In this document: positions 46,660-58,483 of the stretch, in pieces
Layout of the letters: each line of letters opens with the position of its first letter
Position numbering within the stretch: position 1 is the stretch's first letter
Source: Isoetes taiwanensis
Lineage: Eukaryota; Streptophyta; Lycopodiopsida; Isoetales; Isoetaceae
NCBI GenBank assembly: GCA_021234155.1
Contig: JAJEKV010000052.1
Coordinates: 5,704,380 to 5,768,379 of the forward strand
Length of the DNA stretch: 64,000 bases
Direction: 5' to 3'
Made by a program: the position numbers and the translations under genes
Notes under the pieces: generated by a model
What the model saw: the letters and a program-made list of their open reading frames with translations, nothing else
The model's database searches: none
Told to the model about the DNA's origin: nothing

Positions 46660-48500
46660 GATATGAAATGGGCCGATTTGGGCCTCAGAGAGGTCGAATT
46701 GGTCAAAGAATACAGAATCAAGAAACCGGAAGCAAGATTTGGCGACAAATAATTTGATTTTGGTGGCCATGAACTGACCAAAAACCACCCGATTTGTACC
46801 ACAAGGTCGAAATGTGCTGGGAACATAGCAAATTTGGAATGATCTGGAGAGTTTGGAGCTGGATCCGATGGCCTGGAGACCAGAATTTGGTGCTGCAGGT
46901 CGTGCTCGTCATCTGTAATAGGTTAGGTTTAAAACATAAAAAAACAAGCTGCTGCGCACGAGGGGTTGCCCTTCGGTGGCCCGAGAGAGTGTTTTTATAG
47001 TTTCTATTTCGTTGTTTCATGTCGAGTGTTTTTTGGGGTGATGGAATATGTGAACGCTAATAAATTCAGACTTTTGATAGAATATGTAAATGCTAATAAT
47101 TTTAGAAGGTATAGTAAAATTCGTAAGAATGATTATGAAATTAGGAAGGAGAAGTTAAAATTACTAGCAAGAGGCAGAAGATGCGACAGAACAACCTGAG
47201 CATGCATTCTGAAGATGTGATAGAATAGACTGCGCATGCATTTTGACATTATATAGACATCATCTAGATGCTCTTTAATGATATATTTGGCCTGCAGCAA
47301 GGATAAGTTAGCACACACCTTAACAACATAATGTAGAAATGAAAGATGGTTTTAGAGGAAACCTCTAGTGCCTTCTCTCTTGCATTAGTAGGAAAATAGG
47401 CAAGACAAAAATACAGTTTGCAGGACTGCTATCCTTAGGGGAACAATCTCAATATAAGCTGAGCTTTCAACTTATGATTAATACAGCTTATTCGCGGCTT
47501 TTACTGTCTCAAATGGAATAACATGATTGAAGCTCTTGGCCAAAAAATGATATAAGAAAATGAATGTTACTACAAATACATATAGAATACAAACTATGCA
47601 GTTATTCTAAATTAGAACTTGATCTCTAGATGAAGAACTATGACAAATATGACAAGAAGGTTGAACCTAAGTGAATGCCATGAGAACTAGCAATAAATCA
47701 ACATTGGGGCAAAGGATAGGTGAAGGAAGGTAGGAAACCGACTTCAATTAAACTTGTTATAATGAGGGCTAAAGCCATTTATAGCAAAAATTTCTCTGAT
47801 GGTGGATTTGAATATGTATTTTGAAATTATCTTATTAATTATTGCTAATCGATGAAGCTCTTAAACTATCTCCACATTTGAGATTGTAAGTTTAAGGCAT
47901 GTTCATTTCTTCTAATCAACACAAGTATAACAAGGTGCTGCGCACGAAGGGTTGCCCTCCATGGCCGGAGGGTGAAGTGGCTTAAATGATAGTTCAAAGT
48001 CTTGACAATCAATTCAAATTGCTACATCAAGACAATAGAATACTTGATACCATGACTTTATAAGAATTGGCTTGAAGAAATCTTTGGTGCTCGACATGGA
48101 AGAAGTATTGCAGAAAGAAATAATGAACCACCTATGATATAATAGTGGGTGTGGTAAGGAAAAGAAAATAAAGGCAGTACTTAATAATTGGATTATGTTT
48201 TACATTAATTTATCGATGTGTGGGGCAGCATTGGTGAAGTTCCTCGGGAGACGGTAGGTGTACAGTCCAACATTAATAATTATCAGTATGGCATGGAAAC
48301 CTAACGGAACCCATCCCCCACAATTTTGAGCGATCGGATTCTTGCCGCCTTGCAAAGCAGGGGACGGCATTTATATGTGTGTTATTTCTTAAGCATCACA
48401 ACCACAGGCTATGGCCGATCAATTAAATCCTCATCCGAAGGATGAATAATGTCATGAAAGGAAGAGCACAGTTGAGAATACAAGATAGATTTTGTTTGTT
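46660..48500. other. Spacer with short repeats, no gene
   Basis: Holds two related 45-bp pieces, at about 46943-46990 and 47931-47978, sharing GCTGCGCACGARGGGTTGCC, and a 36-bp imperfect tandem pair (GAATATGTRAAYGCTAATAA) at about 47044-47115. No coding region is supported. Confidence 0.5.
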
Positions 48501-48889
48501 CTTATATGCAACTCTTGTATGTCAAAGGTCAGAATTTTGTCTATCTCTATTGTGCCTTAAACAAGAATACAACCCTTTTTTCTTGTTTCTGCATATTACA
48601 TGCTTTGTTATATCACAGAAGGGGCTCAATATAAAACTTAATTTTAGTTTATCAAATTCGAAATTTTTCGGTTGAAGGAAAGCTTCGATTCGAATTTGTA
48701 AATTTCGAATGCCCTCAAAAGTAGTAGGAATTTTTCCTATTAAGGTCAAAAACATTCCCAACACTGATGTGGGGGCAGAGGGGCAGAAGATAGAAGCTGG
48801 CAGGCCAGGCATGCTAGTAATTCCACATCCACCCTTGTAAAATGGCTCGTAATAAAATAGAATTATAAATGCTCGTAAAAAGTAATTAG

Positions 48890-49841
48890 CAAATTGAAAT
48901 ACCAGTACAAAATGAATTTTCCCGTTCACACTGGCAGGAACAGTAATGGCATCTCCAGTTATCCCCCTAAGCTCCATCTGTTCATAACATTTTAATGCTT
49001 TCCAACAAAGCCCACAGTCGATATATCCCGTAATTAGTGTATTCCATGACACCAAATTTGGAATATCAAGCTTGTTGAAAACTTCTTGTGCCTGCAGAGA
49101 GCCACAATTCACATATTCTCAGAGATGTGTCAGCCTCCAATCCCCCTCCGTGCAATTTTTAAATGTATTTCTCGACCCATTTCAAGGGAAAAAATCATTG
49201 CTACATGCCTTGAGTGAGCTAGAAAATGTTATAGCATTTGGGGCTATCCCATTTAATTGCATGTCTCTATAGCATTTTGAGCTTCTAGTCCAAGCCCATT
49301 TTCAAAGATAACACGATATTAGCACATTTCATAAGACCACATCCCCATGGGCATATTGTCAAAAACTTCCTATGCTTCTGGGAGTGAGCTACATTTGGCA
49401 TACATATTAACAAAAGTTTTTCCAACAAAAGGATCCGTTTCGAGTCCTCTTCGCCCTACTTGCTTATGTAAACACGACCTCTATCAATATTCGCCATGAT
49501 TCCACAAGCTTTTAAGGTGCAAAACAAATGCGTGACAAGACTTGGAGCAATGCCCTCATTTCATTTATTCAAAACATTTCAGTGCTTCACGACCATATCC
49601 ATTTTTTGCATTTCCTGCAAGTAATGAGTTGTATAACACAACGAACACAATGTTTCTAATGGGCAGTGTCTGGTGCCTCTACAGAGGATCCACTTTTGGC
49701 ATACATGTGGACCAATGTGGGTTCTAAGATATCTATGAATCTCAAGCCGTTATTAAGAATATGCATGTGCAAACGCTTCCCATAATCTAAGCTTCTCTCT
49801 TTCACGCATCTTTGCAAGAGGCAGCAATATCTACAACACAC
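48890..49841 (-). pseudogene. PPR (PLS-type) gene remnant
   Basis: Pentatricopeptide-repeat proteins bind organellar RNAs and direct editing, splicing or stability. Minus-strand repeat pieces follow in order: YGKRLHMHILNNGLRF and LVHMYAKSGSSVEA near 49690-49790, LLAGNAKNGYGREALKCFE near 49560-49625, VNMYAKCSSLPEA near 49375-49415, and LQAQEVFNKLDIPNLVSWNT then LITGYIDCGLCWKALKCYEQ near 48965-49100. These match the P, L and S repeats of land-plant PPR-PLS proteins. Stops and frame changes separate the pieces and no E/DYW end is found, so this is a pseudogene; the sequence left of about 48900 is no longer PPR-like. Confidence 0.85.
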
Positions 49842-50053
49842 AAATGTTACGCAATAGAATCTAAGATATTAAGCTTTACATTTAGACTCCCTCATGTCCA
49901 AACAAGTTTTCATTCTGGCTTTTACATGTTCCAATTGCATCAATCAGGTTTTGAATTTAAGAGTGCACTTGGAAGAGTAGCTTAACTCGATAATTACATA
50001 ATTACAAGTGACCTATAGCTTGAGCCAATTGGTTCGTCTGTCAGACAAAAGGA

Positions 50054-50787
50054 ATGTCGGATCTCAACTTTAGGGAGACGGAGCTCTGTCTTGGTCTTGG
50101 AAAGAAGTTTTCAGATTCCAGGGAATCGATTAAGGAGTCCGGCGCTGTAAAGAAGGAGGTTGCAGAGGGTACAGCCATAGCCAAGGGTGTAGTTTGAGGA
50201 GCAATCGGGTTCCTAATTTGTCGATGGCCGTCCCAGCCCGACCTCGATTACGAACAAAAGGGTGTTAATCTCCTTATCCTGCCCATGTATCCATGGAATA
50301 GCTCCAAACAAGTTCCAGCGGGCTTGCGATCAAACGCAGAGCAGCTTAAAAATTCCTTCTTCAAAGGAAGCCAGAGCAAGAATGAGGAAAATGCCAATCC
50401 TCAAAATCTACTGCAGCGGCAAGATAATATATGCATACTTCATCACGCTTTTATGAATCGTATTTCTTCCATGCAATGCGCGGCCATTTCAAGGTAGATT
50501 TTGCTTATTCATATTTTTCCTCGGTTATTTGGGATGGTTTTGCGATACCGGTAGTGGGTTGGCCTCCGGTAAAATTTAAAGCGGACTCGTCGCTGCTCAT
50601 ACGACCTGAAAAAAAGAAGAGAAACTTCGATGCGCTACATCGGGCTCGAACCCGGTCCGGTGCCATCGCCCGCCCGGCTGCTTTCGTGGCGATCATTCTA
50701 AATGTGAAAGTGTATATGGATGGAGTTCCGATTGGGAGGAAGGTGGATCTTAGGACCTATAATAGGTGTACGACAACACCAGCTTAA
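50054..50787 (+). pseudogene. Aux/IAA auxin-response repressor remnant, truncated
   Basis: Aux/IAA proteins are short-lived nuclear repressors degraded when auxin joins them to TIR1/AFB. From ATG 50054 the first piece reads MSDLNFRETELCLGLGKKF, domain I with an LxLxL-type repression motif, and runs 48 codons to a TGA. A hydrophilic middle (SQSKNEENANPQN near 50370) follows. Near 50551 comes VVGWPPVKF, the domain II degron, and near 50703-50750 VKVYMDGVPIGRKVDLRTYN, the start of domain III with its conserved lysine. The sequence then loses similarity: the rest of domain III and all of domain IV (PB1) are missing. Introns may explain part of the frame changes, but the missing 3' end makes this a truncated pseudogene. 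It lies close to the PPR remnant, on the other strand. Confidence 0.85.
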
Positions 50788-51277
50788 CCGGTTTCAAAGG
50801 GATCGCCTGCAACATAAATGATGATCGCCGATTTAAGGCCAATAGTGGGTTTAGAGCAATCATTAGTATATCCCATGCATATCTTGGCATATGCTTACAA
50901 TATGCCACAAACCCATTATAAACAAGGGTTTGCCCCTTAGGGGCAACCCAAAATGAGGTTATATACTATACTCTGGACACATCAAACATTCAAGCCATTT
51001 TAACGTAACAAGTAAGATATCGGTAGATATTGCACTTAAACTTTAACAAAACATGCCGATCACTACGATGATCGATGATGTGTATGACCTAGTGAAGTTC
51101 AAATCTCCTAGTTGAAATCATTTGAATTGCAACATTAAAGTGTTAAAGGAAGGAAACCAAAGTGATTTGGATCCTTTGAGAGATTATCTATGGGAAGCGG
51201 ATCGTAAGAAGAGATCAAAAATGTTTTGGACTTCTTAAAATCGACAAGGAGGGAAATACACTTAGAATTGGCTGTTT

Positions 51278-51415
51278 GCACCATGTTGCTATCACATGTA
51301 TCATATTGGCATCATATGCACCATGTTGGCACCACATGTAAAACGAGAAGACAACATAGTTTGCATCACAAGATACACAATGTTGCCATCACATCCACCA
51401 TCTTGACACCACTAC
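51278..51415. repeat. Minisatellite of about 20-bp units
   Basis: Six or more imperfect units of the type CACCATGTTGGCATCACATG, partly interrupted. A plus-strand ORF of 104 codons (51226-51540) runs through it and is His/Met/Thr rich only because of the repeat. Confidence 0.75.
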
Positions 51416-51639
51416 TTAGAATGAAGTTAGAGAAAATGTACTTAGAAAAGTTTGTATACTTAAAAAAGAATGGAATTACAATTATTCTCATCATTAGACA
51501 AGACATCACGGTAAGTTATCAAGTATTTTTATTAACCTAATCTAGTCCGAAGGTGGTTCCCTTGCCCCCAGCACATTTTCTTTGCTCTAATGGAACTCTA
51601 ATGGCCGCGGATCCGTGTGGAGAACACTAAACCCTTGGA

Positions 51640-53105
51640 TTATTTCTACACACACAATTCATATCGATACCAGTTGATTTTTGGCCCTTCGATGGTTACC
51701 TTCCACAACACTCTCGTCGACAAAAGGTACCATTGATCATTAATTTGAAAATTTTCTTCAACCACAAATTTTGCTTTGGTGCACACAAGCAAATCGCAAT
51801 TCAACACCCTCTTTATTACCAATAGATGAGCCACTACAAAATTGTCTTCCAACTCTGACTGCATCAGCTAAAATATTGGCATTGGTAGGATAAAGAGATC
51901 GATCGGACTTGAGTACTTTTGCATTGTCTGCATGGACATTAGTTGATGGTTCAACTATGATGACCTCCCATTTGTCGATATAAGCCTTGTTCTCACATTC
52001 AACTTGGAGATCTTCAGTACAATAAGAACAAATGCAACTGAGTGGAGCCTTTTAAATCCATGGTCAGAGTGGAGTTGCCTGATATTTTATATGATCTCAG
52101 CTCCCAACTCTTCTTTCTATCCATGTCTTTGGACTTCACCTCCCAAAAATATCTCCTTATCTCCTCTTGCCCTTTTACCTCTTGCCACTCCTTCAAGCTA
52201 CAAGTGAATCTGTCTGCAGCCATTTTCACTACCTCATATGCATTGTCCAACTTCAGACCTTCATGCTTGATCTACAGACTTTTTTAGCCACCTTTTAAAC
52301 TCTGTAGCCTTGACATCATGTTCACCCTTTCCATATTTATAGCCAAAGAAATTCTACATCATCTCTATAAGAGTATCTGTAGTGTATCTTGCAACAAAAT
52401 AAAATGTCTGGCTCCCTTAAATTGTATGGTCTATTAGAGAAAACAATATGCATTGTGGGGGCTTGCTCTCTGACCTGCATGTAGGCATGATGTTTCATAA
52501 AGCAATGCTGAACAAATAATGTGTCATATTCTCTATCATCAGACACATAATAGTGAGTCTCCCTTCCATCCGACTGCTTTTTCGTTAAATTCAATAAGTA
52601 ATCTGGACAAAAATAGTGATTTGATTATTGATCCAACACATGGATTGCACCTTATTCTGCTCTTTGAATTCATAGTTCTCTGCAAAGTCTACAACAGAAA
52701 CTACCCATCATGTGGCAGATCCTCCAGTAGATCTCTGAATTGCTTAGCCTGCCACTTGTACCTAAAATTGTGAATTGAAAACTGTGATAGTTTAGCAAAC
52801 ATAACATTTGTCAAATTCTTACTTGGTGCTTCCTTGTACTAGTGTTTTAATTTCTTCTTGGATGTACCATTCTTGAGTGTACACCATTCATAATCAATGT
52901 ATTCCCATTTGATCAAACTGCCAATGTCCTGCTTCTCTATTAGGCAAATGGAGAAATTCTTGATCCCACACTGATCGCACTTACCAAAAAATACAATCCT
53001 CTTGAAGAATTCATTCATGCCTTGTGGCGTGGTAGCCCTCTCGACAATGCACTTGTGTTTGAGATTTTCTCTTGATGTGCTCTGCAGCTTCTATTCAAGT
53101 CTGAC
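51640..53105 (-). pseudogene. Remnant of an uncharacterised protein with a DFAENY motif
   Basis: Minus-strand coding-like peptides in a consistent order: CDQCGIKNFSICLIE near 52940-52990, KWQAKQFRDLLEDLPHDG near 52706-52760, VVDFAENYEF near 52670-52700, YYVSDDREYDTLFVQHCF near 52500-52560 and YGKGEHD near 52318-52340. I recall this motif set (xxDFAENY, SDDxxxD, GKGxHD) from uncharacterised proteins scattered through eukaryotic genomes with a transposon-like distribution; I know no assigned function. The spaced acidic residues could be catalytic, but that is speculation. The region is broken several times. A gag-like piece lies directly upstream on the same strand. Confidence 0.5.
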
Positions 53106-53159
53106 TTGCACACTTGGCAAGTGCAGTTGCAATCCTTTGAATGATGGCTTCATCTGAAA

Positions 53160-53690
53160 AGTGGTCCATGAATTTGTAGGAGCTGATCGACAGATTGGGT
53201 TGCTTCTTGCTTTAATTCAAGGAATTGATGCATCTTAACCAGTGCATAACCGGAGGAAAGGTGATGTGATTCAAATGCTCGCTTGAAAGTTTCTCAACTG
53301 GTTTGACCAATTTGCAGTCCATGTTCTCTTTTATGTTGATCCCACCAAATTTTAGCATCACTTTTAAGGAGTAAACCAGCAATGGTGGGTTTCATCAATG
53401 GAGGAGTTTCCTTAACCTCAAAAATGAACTCCATACCTCTCATCCATGCATCAGCTTCATCTTTACTAGTGCCTTTTCCAGTAAATGTAGGACATTTAAT
53501 ATCTTTCATCACCCTATTCAATTCGTCGTCCTCGTTGTTACGATGCTGGGGAATGAGTTCCTGCAGGGAATTAATTTATTGTTGCATTGCCAACAAAAAT
53601 TGTTCATTAAAAGATGGAGGATCGGCGATATGAGTGTTTTGTCCCCTGGCGCTGGGTCCCACCCTAGATATTCTCATGCGGCTCATAATT
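53160..53690 (-). mobile_element. Gag-like LTR-retrotransposon fragment
   Basis: Minus-strand peptides of the plant Ty3/gypsy gag type: DEADAWMRGMEFIFEVKETP near 53400-53460, AKIWWDQHKREHG near 53315-53355 and KMHQFLELKQEATQSVDQLL near 53180-53240. No protease, reverse transcriptase or LTR was found with it. Broken fossil fragment. Confidence 0.7.
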
Positions 53691-53829
53691 GTCGCTTGCA
53701 CACGTGTTTACATTCATAGCTTATTTATTTTATTATTATTATCATTATTGTATATTTTCCTTATCTTAATTTTTCCCATAGAGATAGTCGTATTCAATCC
53801 AAGTTGGCCACACTATTAATTCCTTTAGC

Positions 53830-54920
53830 ACAGTAATTATTCAAGAAAAAAAATCATAGTTTAGGACATCAAAATGTTGTTCAAGACATCATAGTTAATC
53901 CAATTCTTCCATCTCCTCAGGAAGATTCTCATATTGCTCTACATAGAGATGATAAAATATACCTGAGGAAACCCTAACGATGATCTCATTTGGCGTAGAA
54001 GCCTCGGCTAAAACTCTTCCATAACCTTCACAAAAATCCTGCGGTGTCTACAACAATCGAATATTGAAATTACCATTCCATAGTTCCCGTAAGTGTTTTA
54101 AAGCTTAGAACACTTCAAAAGAAATAATCTTGCATCATAGCCAAAAATCAATACTCTTCCTTCATACTTACATCGTTCTACAAAGCCCAAGATTCATAAC
54201 CCGTGCTCGATACCCCATAACGGGTCCCAAATTTTTTGGTTTCGAACCGTTAAATTTGAATGGATGCATGTCCATATCTAATTCCTATAACTAAATTGTT
54301 TTTAGTTTAAAGCTTTGCACTATTATAAATTCACAACAAAGGGTAAAGAAAACTTCAATCTAAAAATAACGGATTAGGGTAAATAATAATAAATGTGCTC
54401 AAAACAATGTCAATATTCTAAATATCAATATTTCGTAAATCATAAGACATTCCTTCAAAAGTAAATTCTAACGTTCTTGTTCTCCTTGGCTAATCTTGGT
54501 GTGCTAGAGAACATATAAAAAGAGAAAACAAGACGTTAATCTTATGAATAAGTAAGCACCCACTTAATTTGAATCCTTAAAACTATGATTATTTGACATT
54601 TAGACCCAAAATAATAACTGACTAGAGCTTATGCATATAAAAAATTATTTCAATAATTTCTAGCCGAAAAGATCAAATCCACAAGATCGAGACTTACGTC
54701 AAGACCCTTGAATTGGAAAAGAATCTAGATTTTAGTTTGTACAAATATTTTTACGGGTCTTACACATCCCATAAGGCCATGTGCACGTGTTGAAAAAATA
54801 GTTTCTTTCCCATTCATCAAAATTGGACTATTTTCTAGGATTCTTGATTATATTATGAGAACTTACGCTTTATTCCCAATGGTTTCTAGTCATTTATTTA
54901 TATCATTAGCTTAATATTAA
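53830..54920. other. Stretch with no recognised gene
   Basis: AT-rich sequence upstream, by strand, of the gag-like piece. It could contain a decayed LTR or leader, but no matching partner was found in the window. Confidence 0.4.
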
Positions 54921-54924
54921 GATA

Positions 54925-55136
54925 GATAATAGTAGTTTAATGTCACGCCACTAAGCAAAGATCCAACCGACATGTGACCACACACCACACTACATTGCTT
55001 GGGCCCCTGCCCCCAACCACCTTACATTGCGGCCTTGTTGGGATTTGACCCCAACAAGATCGAAAAGAGATTGGCGATCTCGGACTTCGAGACCACATTG
55101 CTAAGGGAACTAATGTGTTACCACTAGTGTGTTAAG
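54925..55136 (-). mobile_element. tRNA-derived SINE, copy 2
   Basis: Second copy of the SINE at 46435-46656, same orientation. On the minus strand it carries the box A-like CACTAGTGGTAACAC near 55110-55125 and the box B-like GAAGTCCGAGATC near 55080-55092. The plus strand shares TGTCACGCCACTA, CATGTGACCACACACCACAC and CAACCACYTTACATTGCG with copy 1. The presumed tail again lies next to a GATA-type repeat at about 54910-54920. Confidence 0.72.
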
Positions 55137-55139
55137 AAA

Positions 55140-55935
55140 AATTGTTTGACCCTCTTGAAAAAAGAAAAAGAAAGGCAAAGCAAGACAAAGAAAATTTTTT
55201 ATTCTACACGGCCACTAGTCTTACCACATTATCTATCTCATATCCAGTTTTTAGAATAGATAAAGTTCTATTTCTACGTTTATAACAACTTAATAAATAA
55301 TCTATAACAGATCTCTCGATTCTCTCAGGATTTACCTAAAAATCTTCCATTGCAACTTGGCTACATCTTAGGGTACACGATTTTTTAAGAGCCAAAAGAG
55401 CTCTTGGCCTATTCTATATGAAAATAATAGACTACAAGGTATGAAAGCAAAACAACCCTCGCTGGGTTTTTGAAAGGGATGAACTAGGATTGGGACCAAA
55501 AATAGAAAACACCAAAATAATCAAAGAACCAAATTTGGGTGCTTCAAATAAGAGTCGAAAAACATATAATTTGTGTAGAGAAGTCTGAAATCATTATTAC
55601 ATCTAGATTCAGAGAAATAAAGGAAAACAAGCCTTAAGCCAGAAACCATTACAGCCAAAAATCCATTCTTATAGTATTAGACTACTTTGTTTTAGATCTT
55701 AGCTCCATTTGGGAGAAACGGATGGACATGGATGCCTACGTTAAATCGGTTCCCCTTTCTCCTCTCCTCCTCCTTCGTAACCTCTTCTTCTTCTTTTTCC
55801 CGAAGAAATAAAATGATGCCCTTTTGCCCAAACGTCCACTCCAACCACATTTTCTTACCACATGTACTTTTCCTAATTGGACAATTTTAAATCCCTCTTT
55901 AATAGTAATTCTACCTTTTTAAACCTAATCAACTA
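55140..55935. other. Stretch with no recognised gene
   Basis: AT-rich spacer with a CT-rich patch at about 55748-55800. No coding region is supported. Confidence 0.5.
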
Positions 55936-55939
55936 TGGA

Positions 55940-56520
55940 CTTAAAAGTTTTCATACCTAGGGACGCTGATGTATATAGCATAAGCCCTGCTTTTGCTATG
56001 ACAAAGAAATGTGCAAGGTAATGAACCTATGCATTTGAAAGAATCATGGAGGAGATAAACATTGAAACCTTTGATGTTCCACACTAGTGTTAACAACCCC
56101 AAGAACCACGCATTAATTTTCAATGCGTGATTCTTCAGGGTTGATGAAACTGGCCAAGGAGCATCAAAGGATTCAATTTGCCTTCCAGCACTTTCTTTGC
56201 ATTGCATAAAGGGTTTTAAGCTCAGCATTTTTCCTATGCTCTATGGCTTTGTTCCAACCATAATTATGATCAACTGTAAGCTCAAGATATTTGAAGGTAT
56301 CACAAATCTCAATATGTTGCTCATTATAGTAGAACTGAAATTTGGGTGATCGCATGCCAAATATCAATATCTTTGTCTTGCTTAGATTCACCTGCATACC
56401 TGTATTTTTGCAAAAACGTGCGAGTGCATTGATGTGCTACTGCATGTCTTTAGCGGTTCTAGCAAATATCACAATTCATCTGCATTGCTGAAATTGTTTA
56501 GAGGGTCTGAGTATTTCATT
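55940..56520 (-). mobile_element. Non-LTR retrotransposon reverse transcriptase, C-terminal fragment
   Basis: The minus strand reads ADEL (a decayed YADD catalytic site) near 56485, ALARFCKNTGMQVNLSKTKI near 56370-56430, then FKYLELTVDHNYGWNKAIEH near 56240-56300. This is the C-terminal palm and thumb lead of a LINE-type reverse transcriptase of the endonuclease/RT kind. The fragment carries stops and frame changes. Its missing front half may be the piece at 60555-60849. Confidence 0.8.
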
Positions 56521-56779
56521 TTGTTGGAGAAATTTGGTGTACGAGAGAGCAATGCACATATGGTGGTGATGAAGATTTGCAAAGCTATGCTGGAAGTGTT
56601 TTATCATAAAAAAAAGTTCTCATCAGATGGAGACTTAAAGGAGGTCATTGCTGGATTTCGACAAGTTTTGAATTGCTAAATGTTGCTAAGTTTCAGTCTC
56701 ATGATTTATGGTTTTGTTGTATTATATTCCTTTGTTGTCTTGTCTTTGTTTGTTGTTGCATGTAGCTAAATCCAACAAC

Positions 56780-56925
56780 CCAAATGCAGTCACGTTTCTT
56801 GGCATATAAGCGTCCAAAAGTTTATTGCCTTTATATACAGATCCAAATCCACCTATTCCAAGCTTCTTGTTAAAACCCTTTGTAAAACTTCTCTTGACAT
56901 GTAAATCTTGGAGGCAGCACAAATT
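56780..56925 (-). pseudogene. Receptor-like kinase fragment (glycine-rich loop)
   Basis: The minus-strand peptide SFTKGFNKKLGIGGFGSVYK carries the GxGxxGxV ATP-binding loop of plant receptor-like kinases and resembles the kinase start of LRK10/Lr10-type proteins. About 20 codons later the similarity stops, and no catalytic loop (HRD) or DFG is present nearby. A short dead fragment. Confidence 0.7.
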
Positions 56926-57049
56926 CTTGTGGTATTAAGAACTTTTCACAAGATATTGTATGCACTGGAATTGTGATGCCAAAATACATTACACTAAATA
57001 AGTCTTGAACTTAACAAGGGCCTATTGTACCCCACCCGCCTTTGCAAAA

Positions 57050-57260
57050 AAGCCAACCGCCTTTCAAAAGCGATATGTGCGTGAAAATCTCAATGGTCTC
57101 ATTCATTTTGCCTAGTCTACAAAATCCTCAAACAATTATGCTATAAGTGATCATATCGAGGGCATCCAACCATCTCCATTCTCTCCAACAACGTAAATTG
57201 AAGCGCATTAATGTCGTCGTCCTTGCACATGCCATTCAATGAAGTATTGAACGTGCCAAG
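57050..57260 (-). pseudogene. PPR (P-type) fragment
   Basis: The minus strand gives PNLGTFNTSLNGMCKDDDIN near 57205-57265, then LERMEMVGCP near 57163-57192: roughly one and a half PPR repeats of the canonical 35-residue P class. No longer frame; isolated fragment. Confidence 0.75.
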
Positions 57261-57299
57261 GTTAGGATAACGCCCACCTTCCCTCATCATAAACACCCA

Positions 57300-58480
57300 A
57301 TTTAGATAACACTAGCGGCTTCTATACTTGTCCATGAATTGCCTAATGATAAAAAGTTAGCATGCAGCCAAGGTCTAGATTTACTTGTAAATTTACTCTT
57401 GGTGGCTTTTGAGGATAGCCAAGATGATGCGATCTTGCCTTACACCCCTGAGGAGACCCATTGGTGTTCATGGAATGTACATTGCAGAAAAAAATAAAAG
57501 CTAAATGAGAAGCACACTCTAAGTTCTTATGCTCATGGAAAGGTTAACGGTTTAGATGAATTATATAGGTCTAAAGCAGTGCTTACCTTACATGCCGACT
57601 TCTTGCTCAACCTTGATTTCTTGCAGAAGGTCGAAGACCTGCAGACCATGTTCTTGTCTGCATGTCCAGAGTTTGGGCCTTTGAGACAAAAAAACATATA
57701 TACTGTCAGTTCAGCAAATAGTTTGAGCAAAAGATTGCATCTTTTGGCCTCTTAATCGAGATACATCACAGAGGTCCAAAATGCTATCTCCATGCACATT
57801 TGCCCATGAAGAAGCACAGATTGATAGCTTCCATTCGCACTAGTGTATACCGCCTCTGCAATGAGATATACAGATGGATTTGGGAGCCATGTGAGGACAT
57901 GGTCTGTTAGTATTGACAACATGGAGCCATTAACAATGAATGCCATGACCTTCAGCATTGTCCGACATTTGACTACATTCCGGCATGCTATGTTGAGTTT
58001 GTCCCGCCTAACCACCACCATATGAGTCGGTTAGACCGCGATATTAGTGGGGTTACTTGGATCATATCTTTAAGAGATCATGGATATGCACATTCATATA
58101 TGTCCTTCGACACAGAATTGAAATGTACCCTAATATATCATTGTACAGTTTGTCAATATGTTTATTACTGCCAATTTTTTTTTATCAAAAATCCTTCGAG
58201 GAAAGGTTTTTTAACCTTGACAGTAATACTCTCCTTGTTCTCTTTGTTTTGAGTCCCCTAAGCTAACTAGTCTTCGTGGACGATAAAAATACATTCATTC
58301 TTTCACTCTTTATATTTGATAATTCTGTGCAGTTAGATGGCTTGAAAAAACCTAGTTGTGATATTGTTGGTGTTGACTATGCAACATGGCCACAACACTT
58401 ATACTAATATTTTATGCAAGTTTTTCCATTTAAAGCCTATAGATTCTGCACCTCACCTTTGGCTACTTAAGCATTTGATA
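57300..58480. other. Stretch with anonymous ORFs only
   Basis: Minus-strand ORFs at 57533-57730 and 57752-58021 have protein-like composition, the second including VMAFIVNGSMLSILTDHVLT, and could be exon relics, but neither is recognised and the plus strand is open over part of the same span. Confidence 0.3.
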
Positions 58481-58483
58481 CAT

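Noticed and set aside
51226-51540. His/Met-rich 104-codon ORF
   Set aside because: Runs through the 20-bp minisatellite and has no other support.
57752-58021. Minus-strand ORF of 89 codons as a secreted enzyme
   Set aside because: The opposite strand is equally open and no motif supports any enzyme family.
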